A DNA stretch of 64,000 nt from an uncultured Bacilli bacterium (GTDB lineage: Bacteria; Bacillota_I; Bacilli_A; RF39; UBA660), in assembly GCA_934085595.1 (NCBI GenBank), contig CAKOHK010000007.1:19972-83971 (forward strand), written 5' to 3'. Position numbers and translations under genes: made by a program. Shown piece by piece: positions 8,666 to 17,924 of this stretch. A model generated the notes under the pieces. It was not told the origin of the DNA. It worked only from the letters and a program-made list of their open reading frames with translations, and ran no database searches. The first letter of the stretch is position 1, and every line of letters starts with the position of its first letter.

Positions 8666-9643
8666 ATGATAGAAGAATACAAAAAATATATGCAAGATTT
8701 TATAGATATGGATCTTGTTACAAACAAAGAAACAATTAATACAGAAGATTTTAGTGAAGGGTTAATAAAAGTATCAAAGAAAACAAACGGTAAAACAATA
8801 ACAGTTTTCTTAGATACAAAGTATAATCCTTTTTTAAGCGTGGATAAATATGACGAAGTATATGACTTTAAAAATGGACTTGCAAAAGTAGGAATTAAAT
8901 CTAAAGATGGAATCATGAAGTACACTTACATAAATAAACAAGGTGAAGAAATCAATGAAAATAATGAAGCAGAAGTATCTACAAAAAAGTTACAAACAAA
9001 AATTAACAATAGAAAATACGAAACTATAACTATAATTTTAAATAGATTAAAACCTCAAATAAAATCAAATACATATAGCAAAATATCAGAAAATAAATAT
9101 GAATATACAGAAAAAGAAAACAAATACATTTTATTAGGTAAACCACTTTACGACTATGATACATTTTTAATATGTAAAGATACTAATAATAATTACTTTA
9201 AATATGATAAAGAAAGTTCTCTATCAGTATATTTTAAAGGAAAAAGTTTATCATGTACAAATAATTTAATTGTTTTAGAAGATGACACTACCTATATAGT
9301 TATAAAATCAACTCTTATTAACATAGGAAATTATAATAATTATAAAGATTATGATATAAAAGTAAGAAAAAACACTAAAGCATTTTTAAGCTACAACGAT
9401 TTTTGTAAAAAATATGGATACGATATAGATGAAACGTGTATAAAAAATATAGATGAACTAGATATTATAAAAACGGAAAACAAATTAGAACTAAATAGAA
9501 GATTAAGAGAAAAAGAAAAAAGAGAAAATGATATTAACAAGTTAGTAATGACTATTAAAGAGTATGAAGAACTAAAAGGAGAAAACTTTACTAAAGAAGA
9601 ACTAGACTCTATAAATATAAGAGAAACATTATTAGCAGAATAA
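8666..9643 (+). CDS. WG-repeat-like protein
   Basis: A 325-residue protein without signal peptide. Residues about 22-95 show a degenerate WG/KWG-type pattern (FSEGLIKVSKK, YDEVYDFKNGLAKVG, then YINKQGEEI), the beta-propeller-like repeat common in gut Bacillota. The rest is charged, with a predicted helical C-terminus (about 275-325). It starts eight bases after the YitT gene with TAGGAG as site, so the two are probably cotranscribed. Function unknown; WG repeats usually mediate binding. Confidence 0.6.
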   Translation: MIEEYKKYMQDFIDMDLVTNKETINTEDFSEGLIKVSKKTNGKTITVFLDTKYNPFLSVDKYDEVYDFKNGLAKVGIKSKDGIMKYTYINKQGEEINENNEAEVSTKKLQTKINNRKYETITIILNRLKPQIKSNTYSKISENKYEYTEKENKYILLGKPLYDYDTFLICKDTNNNYFKYDKESSLSVYFKGKSLSCTNNLIVLEDDTTYIVIKSTLINIGNYNNYKDYDIKVRKNTKAFLSYNDFCKKYGYDIDETCIKNIDELDIIKTENKLELNRRLREKEKRENDINKLVMTIKEYEELKGENFTKEELDSINIRETLLAE

Positions 9644-9725
9644 CTTAACTTTACATAAATAATCATATTAATTTATTCTATTAATTCTATTTTATGGTAA
9701 TATTAAAATAAGGTAAGGTGTAGCA

Positions 9726-10748
9726 ATGAAAATAGATAAAAAATATGAATTTGTAATATGTTTGGTATTGATTATTATTGGAACAATAACAACAATTGTA
9801 TTTTTTACTGAACTTAATGATGAAATCTACGAGCATTATGTTATTTATAACATTGTTATATCATCTATAATTATAATATATTTAGTTATAGTTTTATGTA
9901 AGTATAAAATACATTATTCTAAATATGAAAAGTTCAATTTATATAGATACATAGATTTTGAAAATATATCACCAATATATGCTGGTGAACTAATAGGTAT
10001 TAAAACATTACCATTAAATAAAATATTAATAATAATATATGATTTAGCAGATAAAGATATAATTAATATAAGATATGAAAATGATAAAACTTATATTAGT
10101 TTAAAAAAAGATATTAATTTAGAAACTATTAACAGGTTAGAACACTATGAATCAAGTGTTGTCAAAATGATATTTAAATCTAGCACTGATGTTTCAGAAT
10201 ATGAGATTAGCGATGTAATAAATGCTTTAAAAAAAGATAAGCAGAAACTTGTTTTCATAGAAAAAGAATTAAAAAGCTTGAATGCCAAAATGCATAACGA
10301 GTATTATCAATTGCTTTTATATGATTTAGAAGATAAAAATGTAATTATGTTTAGCATCGTATCATGTTATGCTGCTATTAGGCTTATGCAATTTATACCA
10401 ACGTTTGGAATGTTTTTAGTTAGAGAAATGTATTACTTACTTCTTTTATATTTACCTTGGATTATTATAAGTGCAATATTATTATTGGTATGCTTTGTTA
10501 AAGATAAGTATATTGTTGAAGTTAATAAATTAAGAGGCTTATACAAGTTTTTAACAGATTTTTCAAACTTTAATAATTTAGGTATTAAATACATAGAAAT
10601 ATATGAAGAATATTATTTGTATGCTTTATCATTTAACTTGACTAATGAAGTAATCAAGAAATATGATAGCAATAATGTATTATCTGGACGTAGTTCAAGC
10701 TTGAAATATATTTATATGAATATAAAGGATGGAACAGAAAATGAATGA
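9726..10748 (+). CDS. Membrane protein resembling the C-terminal part of DUF2207 proteins
   Basis: A 340-residue protein with two N-terminal helices (about 8-28 and 38-60) and two more near 210-260. Between them is a cytoplasmic domain with a winged-helix-like pattern (ISPIYAGELIGIK, then LADKDIINIRYEND), and the end reads IYEEYYLYALSFNL. These parts resemble the C-terminal half of DUF2207 membrane proteins, but the large extracellular N-terminal domain of that family is missing. Overlaps the next gene by 8 bases. Function unknown. Confidence 0.55.
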   Translation: MKIDKKYEFVICLVLIIIGTITTIVFFTELNDEIYEHYVIYNIVISSIIIIYLVIVLCKYKIHYSKYEKFNLYRYIDFENISPIYAGELIGIKTLPLNKILIIIYDLADKDIINIRYENDKTYISLKKDINLETINRLEHYESSVVKMIFKSSTDVSEYEISDVINALKKDKQKLVFIEKELKSLNAKMHNEYYQLLLYDLEDKNVIMFSIVSCYAAIRLMQFIPTFGMFLVREMYYLLLLYLPWIIISAILLLVCFVKDKYIVEVNKLRGLYKFLTDFSNFNNLGIKYIEIYEEYYLYALSFNLTNEVIKKYDSNNVLSGRSSSLKYIYMNIKDGTENE

Positions 10749-11082
10749 GTTGATTACTTTAAAAATATTTTTAATAATATCAATTATCTTTTTTATACTA
10801 AGTATTATAGGAATAATTATTTCTCTAAAAATACACAGAGAAGATATAAGGCATATAATTATATTTCCATTATTAATTTCTTTAACAATGATGGTACCGA
10901 TTACCGTTTCTTACAGCTATATCGAACGTAATGGAAGTGACGATAAATTTCTCGTATTATTTTATGGATTTTTTACTTTAATAGGGTTAATAATGCTCGT
11001 AAATGGGTATATTGAAATACTAGATAATAATAAGAATAAATTATATATAAAAGAAAAAGAACGCCAAGATAAATGGAAATAA
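10741..11082 (+). CDS. Small three-helix membrane protein
   Basis: A 113-residue hydrophobic protein with about three membrane segments (about 7-27, 38-58 and 72-92) and a charged C-terminal tail. I do not recognise it. The ATG at 10741 overlaps the end of the preceding gene and follows AAGGATGG at a usable distance; an ATG at 10729 is also in frame but is too close to its site. Coupling suggests a partner role with the DUF2207-like protein. Confidence 0.55.
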   Translation: MNELITLKIFLIISIIFFILSIIGIIISLKIHREDIRHIIIFPLLISLTMMVPITVSYSYIERNGSDDKFLVLFYGFFTLIGLIMLVNGYIEILDNNKNKLYIKEKERQDKWK

Positions 11083-11136
11083 ATATATTAAATTGTTAAA
11101 TAATAAACAATAATTATCATAAATAAATATTAAAAA

Positions 11137-11162
11137 TTACCATAGAAATAACAATATGGTAA
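11137..11162. repeat. 8-bp inverted repeat upstream of ftsE
   Basis: TTACCATA at 11137-11144 and its exact complement at 11155-11162, ten bases apart, in the 154-base gap before ftsE. It could be a weak terminator of the preceding pair or an operator; no strong T run follows. Nothing else recognisable lies in the gap besides a TATAAT at 11216. Confidence 0.4.
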
Positions 11163-11236
11163 AATTTGTCATGTAAACCAAATCATAGTAAATAGATTAA
11201 TAATAAAAAAAGTGATATAATTACTATGGAGGATAT

Positions 11237-11944
11237 ATGCAGTTAATTGAAGTTAAAAATGTAATGAAAAGATATAATAATGGCGTAACAGCATTAGTTG
11301 ATTGTAATTTGCAGATATCTAAAGGAGAGTTCATATTTGTAATAGGTTCTTCTGGAAGTGGCAAATCAACACTAATAAAATTATTATATAGACAAGAAAA
11401 GCCAACAAAGGGTGACGTGTATGTTGGCGGTGTTAATGTAGCTAAATTACGTAATGGAAAAGTATATAAATTAAGAAGAAAACTTGGAATAGTATTTCAA
11501 GATTATAAATTGTTACCTAAAATGACAGTATTTGAAAATGTAGCATTTGCTCTTGAAGTATATGGTTTAAAAGAAGAAGAAATAAGGAAAAGAACATTAA
11601 AAGCATTAGAACAAGTAGGGCTTAAAGATAAACTAAGAAGTTATCCAGCTAATTTATCAGGTGGAGAACAACAAAGAGTATCAATTGCAAGAGCAATAGT
11701 AAATAACCCAAAAGTTTTAATATGTGATGAACCAACTGGAAACTTAGACCCAGAAACATCTATGGAAATAATGAAAGTAATTGAAAATATTAACAAAGAA
11801 CTTGGAACTACTGTTATAATGGCAACACACGATAAAGATATAGTTAATAGAATGAAGAAAAGAGTAATTTTAATTAACAAAGGAATTATCGTAAGCGATA
11901 CAGAGAAAGGAAAGTATAAAGATGAAAGCATTAAGGATATTTAG
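11237..11944 (+). CDS. ftsE: Cell division ATP-binding protein FtsE
   Basis: A 235-residue ABC ATPase that pairs with FtsX and drives activation of septal peptidoglycan hydrolases. Walker A (GSSGSGKST, about 37-45), the LSGGEQQRV signature, and Walker B LICDEPTGNLD are intact. The Q-loop context FQDYKLLP is diagnostic for FtsE. The ATG follows TGGAGG. ftsX begins 23 bases before its end, the classical overlap, and a secreted hydrolase follows ftsX, so this is a complete divisome hydrolysis operon. Confidence 0.95.
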   Translation: MQLIEVKNVMKRYNNGVTALVDCNLQISKGEFIFVIGSSGSGKSTLIKLLYRQEKPTKGDVYVGGVNVAKLRNGKVYKLRRKLGIVFQDYKLLPKMTVFENVAFALEVYGLKEEEIRKRTLKALEQVGLKDKLRSYPANLSGGEQQRVSIARAIVNNPKVLICDEPTGNLDPETSMEIMKVIENINKELGTTVIMATHDKDIVNRMKKRVILINKGIIVSDTEKGKYKDESIKDI

Positions 11945-12851
11945 AAGAAATATAGCTGACTCTTTTAAAGGAGTATTTAGAAACTTTTCCCTATCAGTTG
12001 CAAGTATATCATGTATAACTATTACACTTATATTAGTTGGATTTAGTATAATAATGACTTATAACGTTAATAGCTTTACCACATCTATAGAAAAAGATGT
12101 AACTATAGTTGTATTTGTCAAAAGAGGAACTACAGAAGAACAAGTACAAACATTAAAATCACAAATAGAAGCACTAGATAATATAGATGAAGAAATAAAA
12201 AACGGTAAAACAATAAAAAAAGTAACATTTGTATCTAAAAACCAAACTAAAACAGATATGCAAAAAGAATCAGATGTATTTAACAAAATAATGTCAGAAT
12301 ACGATGATGAAACAAATCCATTACAAGATTCTTTCTTAGTAAAAGTTAAAGATATTGATAAAATAGGAACTACAGCAGAAGAAATAAAGAAAATAGAAAA
12401 TGTAGATATAGCAAAATATGGAGAAGGTTCAGTAGAAGAACTTGTTAAAATATTTGATATAGTTAAAAAAACATGTATAGTTGTAGTAGTGGCATTAGTA
12501 CTTGTAACTGCATTCTTAATAAGTAACACAATAAAAATAACAATACAATCTAGAAGTAAAGAAATAGAAATAATGAGATTAGTAGGAGCATCAAACTTCT
12601 ATATAAGACAGCCATTCTTCTTTGAGGGTATAATTTTAGGATTATTAGGATCAATTATACCAATTGCATCTCTTTGCTATGGATATAATTATTTATATAC
12701 TAAATTAGGTGGTCAATTATTTACAGCAATAATTAAATTAACGAAACCATCAGCAGTATTATATGATGCATCACTAGCAGTATTAATAGTTGGCGTAGTA
12801 GTCGGAGCATTTGGAAGTTTTAGAGCAGTAAGGAAGTATTTGAAAATATGA
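11922..12851 (+). CDS. ftsX: Cell division permease-like protein FtsX
   Basis: A 309-residue four-helix membrane protein: helix 1 at about 20-42, an extracellular loop of about 130 residues, and three C-terminal helices (about 185-205, 230-255, 280-300). The start MKALRIFRRNIADSFKG and the end FGSFRAVRKYLKI are typical for Gram-positive FtsX. The large loop is the part that contacts the hydrolase (PcsB/CwlO in relatives). Overlaps ftsE by 23 bases and the hydrolase by 4 (ATGA). Confidence 0.95.
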   Translation: MKALRIFRRNIADSFKGVFRNFSLSVASISCITITLILVGFSIIMTYNVNSFTTSIEKDVTIVVFVKRGTTEEQVQTLKSQIEALDNIDEEIKNGKTIKKVTFVSKNQTKTDMQKESDVFNKIMSEYDDETNPLQDSFLVKVKDIDKIGTTAEEIKKIENVDIAKYGEGSVEELVKIFDIVKKTCIVVVVALVLVTAFLISNTIKITIQSRSKEIEIMRLVGASNFYIRQPFFFEGIILGLLGSIIPIASLCYGYNYLYTKLGGQLFTAIIKLTKPSAVLYDASLAVLIVGVVVGAFGSFRAVRKYLKI

Positions 12852-14026
12852 GAAAGATAGGCAAGGTATTACTTCTTATATTTTCTTCACTATTTCTTAT
12901 AAATACTGTTTATGCATCAGATGGGAATACAACTCTTAAAGATTTAAAAGACAATTTAGCTAAGATGGAAAAAGATAAGCAAAATGCAGCAGAAGCACAA
13001 AAAAAAGCAGAACAAGAAATAGCTAAAATGGAAAAAGAATTAGAAGAAATAGCTGCTGAAATAGAAAAATGTAATAATGATATAGAAAAATCAAGAGAAG
13101 AAATAGAAAAGTTAACAAAAGAAATAGAAGAAAAGAAAAAAGAAATAGAAAAATTACTGGTATTTGAACAAGTATCAAACGGAGACAATATTTATTTAGA
13201 ATACATATTCGGAGCTTCATCATTCACAGATTTTATTTATAGAGCATCAGTAGTAGAACAATTAACTAAATATAATGATGAATTAATAGCTGATATGAAT
13301 AATAAAATAGATGAAAATAAAAAACTTCAAGAAAAATTAGAAAAACAAATTATAGAAGAAGAAAAAGCACAAAAGAAACTTGAAGATAAATTAAAGAAAT
13401 CAAATCTATCATTAAATAATTTAATAGATGAACATGAAGATGCAGAAGCTGCATATGATGCAAGTAAAAAAGAAGTAGAAACATATGTAAGTCTTTATAA
13501 AGATAATGGCTGTAGTGAAACAATGTCAATAGCTTCATGTATGAAAATACCTTATGCAAGCGGACTTACAAGACCATTAAATGCAGGATATATGAGTAGT
13601 GAATTTGGAATGCGTTTCCATCCAACTAAACATAAATGGTTGCTTCATGCAGGACTAGATATAGGTACACCAACAAATACAAAAGTATATGCTTCCGCAG
13701 CAGGATTAGTTTCAAGAATAGTAAAAGTAGCTCATCCGGAAATTGCTGGTTCATCATGCGGCGGAAATGCAGTTTACGTAAAACACATAATAAAAGGAAA
13801 AGAAATAACAACAGTATATAGACACCTTCATTCAATATCAGTAAAAGAAGGAGACTATGTTACAATGAGTAGTATTGTTGGTTTATCAGGCGGAGGAGAA
13901 AGTTATGACTACTGTACAACAGGTCCACACTTACACTTCGAAATACAAAAAAATGGTTCATACAAAAACCCAAGAGACTTTGTATATTTCCCTCAAAAAG
14001 GAAAAAGATTCTATTCAAGATTATAA
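12848..14026 (+). CDS. FtsEX-linked secreted murein hydrolase (coiled coil plus M23)
   Basis: A 392-residue protein with a signal peptide (about 1-23, cleaved near VYA-SDG), a long Glu/Lys coiled coil (about 28-215), and a C-terminal M23/LytM endopeptidase. The zinc ligands are intact: H267 and D271 in HAGLD, and H361/H363 in PHLHF, so this is predicted to be an active enzyme, unlike enterobacterial EnvC. The architecture equals EnvC, while the job (FtsX-activated septal cleavage) corresponds to PcsB/CwlO in Gram-positives. It starts inside the ftsX stop (ATGA), which supports strict coupling. Confidence 0.9.
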   Translation: MRKIGKVLLLIFSSLFLINTVYASDGNTTLKDLKDNLAKMEKDKQNAAEAQKKAEQEIAKMEKELEEIAAEIEKCNNDIEKSREEIEKLTKEIEEKKKEIEKLLVFEQVSNGDNIYLEYIFGASSFTDFIYRASVVEQLTKYNDELIADMNNKIDENKKLQEKLEKQIIEEEKAQKKLEDKLKKSNLSLNNLIDEHEDAEAAYDASKKEVETYVSLYKDNGCSETMSIASCMKIPYASGLTRPLNAGYMSSEFGMRFHPTKHKWLLHAGLDIGTPTNTKVYASAAGLVSRIVKVAHPEIAGSSCGGNAVYVKHIIKGKEITTVYRHLHSISVKEGDYVTMSSIVGLSGGGESYDYCTTGPHLHFEIQKNGSYKNPRDFVYFPQKGKRFYSRL

Positions 14027-14052
14027 AGAGATAGTCATCTATTTCTTTTTTA
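14027..14052 (+). terminator. Intrinsic terminator after the M23 hydrolase gene
   Basis: Arms 14027-14034 and 14039-14046 (8 pairs, one wobble), TCAT loop, then a T run; it begins directly after the TAA stop. Confidence 0.75.
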
Positions 14053-14125
14053 TCTTATAGGAAAGTTCTTCTAAAAGCCGAAAAAACTTTCGATAAAAAT
14101 GATAATAAATGGCAAGAAATCGAAA

Positions 14126-14408
14126 CTATCTAAAAAATAAATGATGCAAGTTTCAATGAAATATTAAGACAACTTGAATACAAATCCAAGTTTAAAGGCA
14201 AACAATTTTATCAAATCTTTGATTATTATCCTTCAAGCCAAACTTGTAGTAGGTGCGATAATCTAGAAAAAAATACAAAAACTTAAATGAAAGGGAATAT
14301 GAATGTACGAAGTGTCATTTAGAAATGGATAGAGATTTGAATGCTAGTATCAATATAATGTTTGAAGGTGTAAAAATGTATATAAAAAAATATTGTAGTA
14401 AATGTTAA
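14126..14408 (+). pseudogene. IS200/IS605-family TnpB (OrfB) remnant, C-terminal part
   Basis: Translation gives NDASFNEILRQLEYKSK, then YYPSSQTCSRCDN, in one frame. After a stop and a one-base frame change near 14280 it continues with EYECTKCHLEMDRDLNASIN to a TAA at 14406. This is the end of TnpB: RuvC helix, the CxxC...CxxC zinc ribbon and the final DRDxNAS motif with the last RuvC Asp. The first three quarters are missing, a stop precedes the fragment and the frame is broken, so it is inactive. The 14053-14125 stretch holds a short open segment that I cannot assign. Confidence 0.85.
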
Positions 14409-14439
14409 TAAGAACAAATAGCATAAATTAAGAAGTATA

Positions 14440-14536
14440 TAAATAAAATACGGTAGCGACTACCGGAATATAAGTCTGCTGGAGAAGACTCAATAGAGTG
14501 TCTATGAAACAGAAATTTGAAATAGTGAGATTTCAA
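14440..14536 (+). mobile_element. Right end of the IS605-type element (hairpin cluster, possible omega-RNA scaffold remnant)
   Basis: Three consecutive hairpins follow the tnpB remnant: arms 14451-14456/14460-14465, 14473-14477/14486-14490, and a perfect 7-bp stem 14517-14523/14530-14536. IS605 elements have subterminal hairpins at the right end for TnpA recognition, and the same region encodes the 3' part of the TnpB guide RNA. No tnpA is present. The exact end is not resolved; the stretch up to 14564 is AT-rich with no other feature. Confidence 0.5.
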
Positions 14537-14564
14537 CGATAAGTTTTAATTTATCTTTTGTCCT

Positions 14565-14594
14565 TTGCAAAAATATAAAATGATATGCTAATAT
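14565..14594 (+). promoter_or_regulatory. Possible whiA promoter
   Basis: TTGCAA at 14565-14570, an 18-base spacer, and TAATAT at 14589-14594, 19 bases before the whiA ATG. It sits just outside the IS remnant. Confidence 0.4.
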
Positions 14595-14612
14595 ATATAT
14601 AAGGTGATTAAA

Positions 14613-15542
14613 ATGTCATATTCAAGTAATATAAAAAATGAAATATCAAACATAGAATATTCAAAAAGTGAAACAATGGCTGAACTATCAGCAATATTAA
14701 ATATAGCTTCTGTAATAGAAACAGATTCGTTTTATATATGCGTGGAAAATATAAGCGTAGCACGTAGAATATATAAATTAATTAAAGATATATATCACGT
14801 AGAAATAGATATGGATACAACCCTTATAAACACTTTAAGAAAAAATAAATTAGTAAAACTAACTATAAAAGAAAAAAGCAAAATAATATTAGAAGACTTA
14901 TCTATATTAGATAATGATATAAGATTATACGAACCAAAAAGTTATTTAGTAGATGAATTATGTGATAAACAAGCTTATTTAAGAGGTATATTCTTAATAT
15001 GTGGAAGTATTAATGACCCTAAAACAAGTAGATATCATTTAGAATTAGTAATTGAAAATGAATTAACAGCAAACTTTGTAAATGATTTGCTAAATGAATT
15101 ATCCTTTAATAGTAAAATAATAAAAAGAGATAAAAAATATATGGTATATATAAAAGAAAGTGAAAAAATAAGTGATTTTATAAAATTATTAAATGCCACT
15201 AATGCTTTATTTTATTATGAAGATATTAGAATATATAGAGACCATAAAAACATGGCTAATAGACTTAACAATTGTGAACAAGCAAATGTAGATAAAATGA
15301 TAGCGGCAGGAGAAGCACAGCTTGAAATAATTAGAAAAATAAAAGAAAATATGGATTTTGATTTATTAGATGACAAAATAAAAGATATATGCATTTATAG
15401 AGAAAAATACCCAGAGGTATCTATGGATGAACTAGCAGTAATAATAAGTTCAGAAACAGAAAAACCGATTACAAAAAGTGGAATAAATCATAGATTTAGA
15501 AAAATGAAACAAATGGTAGAAAAATTAAACACAAATAATTAA
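14613..15542 (+). CDS. whiA: DNA-binding protein WhiA
   Basis: A 309-residue protein with an N-terminal degenerate LAGLIDADG-like domain (about 1-190; note KQAYLRGIFLICGSINDP) and a C-terminal helix-turn-helix that ends with AVIISSETEKPITKSGINHRFRKM. In Bacillota WhiA affects cell division and chromosome segregation; in actinobacteria it is a sporulation regulator. The ATG at 14613 follows AAGGTGATT; the GTG at 14604 lies inside that site. clpP converges on it from the other strand, sharing a terminator. Confidence 0.9.
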   Translation: MSYSSNIKNEISNIEYSKSETMAELSAILNIASVIETDSFYICVENISVARRIYKLIKDIYHVEIDMDTTLINTLRKNKLVKLTIKEKSKIILEDLSILDNDIRLYEPKSYLVDELCDKQAYLRGIFLICGSINDPKTSRYHLELVIENELTANFVNDLLNELSFNSKIIKRDKKYMVYIKESEKISDFIKLLNATNALFYYEDIRIYRDHKNMANRLNNCEQANVDKMIAAGEAQLEIIRKIKENMDFDLLDDKIKDICIYREKYPEVSMDELAVIISSETEKPITKSGINHRFRKMKQMVEKLNTNN

Positions 15543-15552
15543 CATCGTATAT

Positions 15553-15576
15553 AAAAAATACCAATAAGGTATTTTA
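15553..15576. terminator. Bidirectional terminator between whiA and clpP
   Basis: Perfect 7-bp arms at 15556-15562 and 15568-15574. On the plus strand four T follow; on the minus strand the T run is longer, so it should stop clpP transcripts best. Confidence 0.6.
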
Positions 15577-15599
15577 AGTTATAGACATTTTATTAACAA

Positions 15600-16166
15600 T
15601 CAAATTATTTTATCAATTATTCCATATGAAAGAGCCTCTTTTGAATCCATAAAATAATCTCTTTCACAATCACTTGCTATTCTTTTTATAGATTTATTAG
15701 TATTTTTAGCAAGAATACTATTAAGTTTATTTTTAATTTTAATAATTCTATCAGCAGCAATTCTTATTTCTGTAGCTTGTCCACTTGCCATACTTGCAGG
15801 CTGGTGAATCATGACTTCGGTATTAGGCAAAACATATCTTTTACCTTTTTGACCACTAGATAATAAGAAAGCACCCATTGATGCACATAGACCAGTCCCT
15901 ATTGTAACTACATCACTTTTAATATGATTCATCGTATCGTATATCGCAAGACCACCTGTAACACTGCCACCAGGAGAGTTTATATAAAGTTTAATATCAT
16001 CATTATTAAGTGAATCTAAGTATAAAAGTTCACTAGTAACAAGAGCTGAAACTCTATCATCAATCTCACCCTGTAAAAAAATAATTCTATTATTAAGAAG
16101 TTTAGAATATAAATCATAAACTCTCTCACTATTATTACTACTTTCAAGCACATAAGGTATATTCAT
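15600..16166 (-). CDS. clpP: ATP-dependent Clp protease proteolytic subunit
   Basis: A 188-residue serine peptidase that forms the tetradecameric barrel used by ClpX/ClpC. The catalytic triad is visible: S96 in GLCASMGAF, H121 in EVMIHQP, and D170 in CERDYF. The oxyanion loop YINSPGGSVTGG (61-72) is intact. The N-terminus is a few residues shorter than that of B. subtilis ClpP. AGGAG precedes the ATG. It is the first minus-strand gene of the window and stands alone. Confidence 0.95.
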   Translation of the reverse strand: MNIPYVLESSNNSERVYDLYSKLLNNRIIFLQGEIDDRVSALVTSELLYLDSLNNDDIKLYINSPGGSVTGGLAIYDTMNHIKSDVVTIGTGLCASMGAFLLSSGQKGKRYVLPNTEVMIHQPASMASGQATEIRIAADRIIKIKNKLNSILAKNTNKSIKRIASDCERDYFMDSKEALSYGIIDKII

Positions 16167-16264
16167 AAATTAATCTCCTATTAATATTTTAATAAGTTAT
16201 CAACTAATTATTCACAAAACATATTTTTTTTGTTATTATATATATGAATAATATGGAGCATAAT

Positions 16265-17908
16265 ATGGAAAATAAAATTAAATTAATATTAGAAGATGGA
16301 AATATTTTAAAAGTTGATATTGGTACTAAAGCAAAAGATGTATTAAAAGAAATTAATGATAAAAATGTAATAGGTATAAGAATAAATGGTAAAGCAGTAC
16401 CAAGTAATTATGAAATATCAAATGATGCTTTAGTTCAAAACATAACTATTTCTAGTAGAATAGGTAGAAAGATTTATATAAAAGGTCTTGAGTTTGTATA
16501 TTTGTTAGCAGTACAAGAATTATATGGAGACTATACTAAAGTAAGTATTAAACACTCTCTTGATAAAGCTATTTATACAGAATTAAATCTAACTAAAGGT
16601 ATAGATGGAAATGATGTAGCAGCAATTAAAAAACAAATGAAAAAAATAATTGATAAAGATTACGAAATAAATAAAATAAGTGCATCAAGAGAAGATATCA
16701 TAGAATATGTTAATAAACTAGGAGAATATGAAAAAGCATTAAATTATAAATACATGACAAGTGATATTGTGTCAATATATGAACTAAAAGATTTATATAA
16801 CTATTTCTATTATATAATGCCAGCAAGCACTGGAATATTAAAAAAGTTTAATTTAACATACATACCACCAAAAGGAATAGTATTAAGTTATCCAATAAAT
16901 GGAGAATTACCAAAATATAAAAGTACAGAAAAAGTACTAAGTGCATTTCAAAACTATCAAAATAAACTATCAAAACTAAACGTAAATTATGGTAGTGATA
17001 TTAATAAATTAGTAATTGAAAATAAAATAAAAGATTTTATACAAATAGATGAAATGATATATAGACAAGGCGTAGAAGATATAGCTAATCAAATAGCAAG
17101 CAGCAAAAAAATAAAAGTAATATTTATGTCAGGCCCATCTTCATCAGGTAAAACAACATCATCAAAAAGATTAAGTTTATCACTAAAAGCAAAAGGAATA
17201 AATACAGTTGTTTTATCAACAGATGATTATTATGTAGATAGGGAAGAATCACCAAGAGATGAAAATGGAGAATATGATTTTGAAGTAGTAGAAGCAATAG
17301 ATTATAAACTGTTTGGTAAAGACTTAAATAAATTACTAAAAGGAGAAGAAGTTACAATACCTACTTATAACTTTTTAACAGGAAAAAGAGAATATAAAAA
17401 CTCACCAATTAAATTAAATAAAAACGAAGTTATTATAGTGGAGGGACTTCACGCAATAAATAGTAAAATAAGTGGAAGTGTTGATAGTAAAAATAAATTA
17501 AACATATATTTAAGTCCATTTGTACCAATTAGTATAGATAGACACAATCACATATCAACAACAGACTTAAGATTATTAAGAAGAATAGTTAGAGATTTTA
17601 ATACAAGAGGTTATAGCGGAGAACAAACGTTAACTAGATGGCAAAAAATGAGAAAAAGTGAAGAAAAAAATATATATCCATATCAAAGAGAAGCAGATAT
17701 TATATTAAATACTTCACTGTCATATGAAATAGGAGTATTAAAAACATATGCAGAACCACTATTATATTCTATAGAAAGTGATAGTGAAAATTATGAAGAA
17801 GCAGTAAGAATATTAAACTTCCTTAAAGGTTTCTTAAATATACCAAGTGAATATGTTCCAAATACAAGTATATTAAGAGAGTTTATAGGAAATAGTTATT
17901 TTGAATAA
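16265..17908 (+). CDS. TGS-domain uridine/nucleoside kinase
   Basis: A 547-residue two-part protein. Residues 1-200 resemble the N-terminus of threonyl-tRNA synthetase: a TGS domain (about 3-65, VDIGTKAKDVLKEI) and a following editing-like segment with KHSLDKAIY. Residues about 275-540 are a P-loop phosphoribulokinase/uridine kinase domain with Walker A GPSSSGKTT and the substrate loop STDDYYVDREESPRD. Such fusions occur as putative nucleoside kinases in Clostridia and Thermotogae; uridine is the usual annotation but unproven. The ATG at 16265 follows GGAG; two earlier in-frame ATGs (16244, 16253) lack sites. Confidence 0.8.
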   Translation: MENKIKLILEDGNILKVDIGTKAKDVLKEINDKNVIGIRINGKAVPSNYEISNDALVQNITISSRIGRKIYIKGLEFVYLLAVQELYGDYTKVSIKHSLDKAIYTELNLTKGIDGNDVAAIKKQMKKIIDKDYEINKISASREDIIEYVNKLGEYEKALNYKYMTSDIVSIYELKDLYNYFYYIMPASTGILKKFNLTYIPPKGIVLSYPINGELPKYKSTEKVLSAFQNYQNKLSKLNVNYGSDINKLVIENKIKDFIQIDEMIYRQGVEDIANQIASSKKIKVIFMSGPSSSGKTTSSKRLSLSLKAKGINTVVLSTDDYYVDREESPRDENGEYDFEVVEAIDYKLFGKDLNKLLKGEEVTIPTYNFLTGKREYKNSPIKLNKNEVIIVEGLHAINSKISGSVDSKNKLNIYLSPFVPISIDRHNHISTTDLRLLRRIVRDFNTRGYSGEQTLTRWQKMRKSEEKNIYPYQREADIILNTSLSYEIGVLKTYAEPLLYSIESDSENYEEAVRILNFLKGFLNIPSEYVPNTSILREFIGNSYFE

Positions 17909-17924
17909 AGGAGAAAAGGATAAA

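Noticed and set aside
14053..14125. A short open segment before the tnpB remnant as a separate gene
   Set aside because: About 24 codons without start or site and ending in a stop; probably decayed transposon or flanking sequence.
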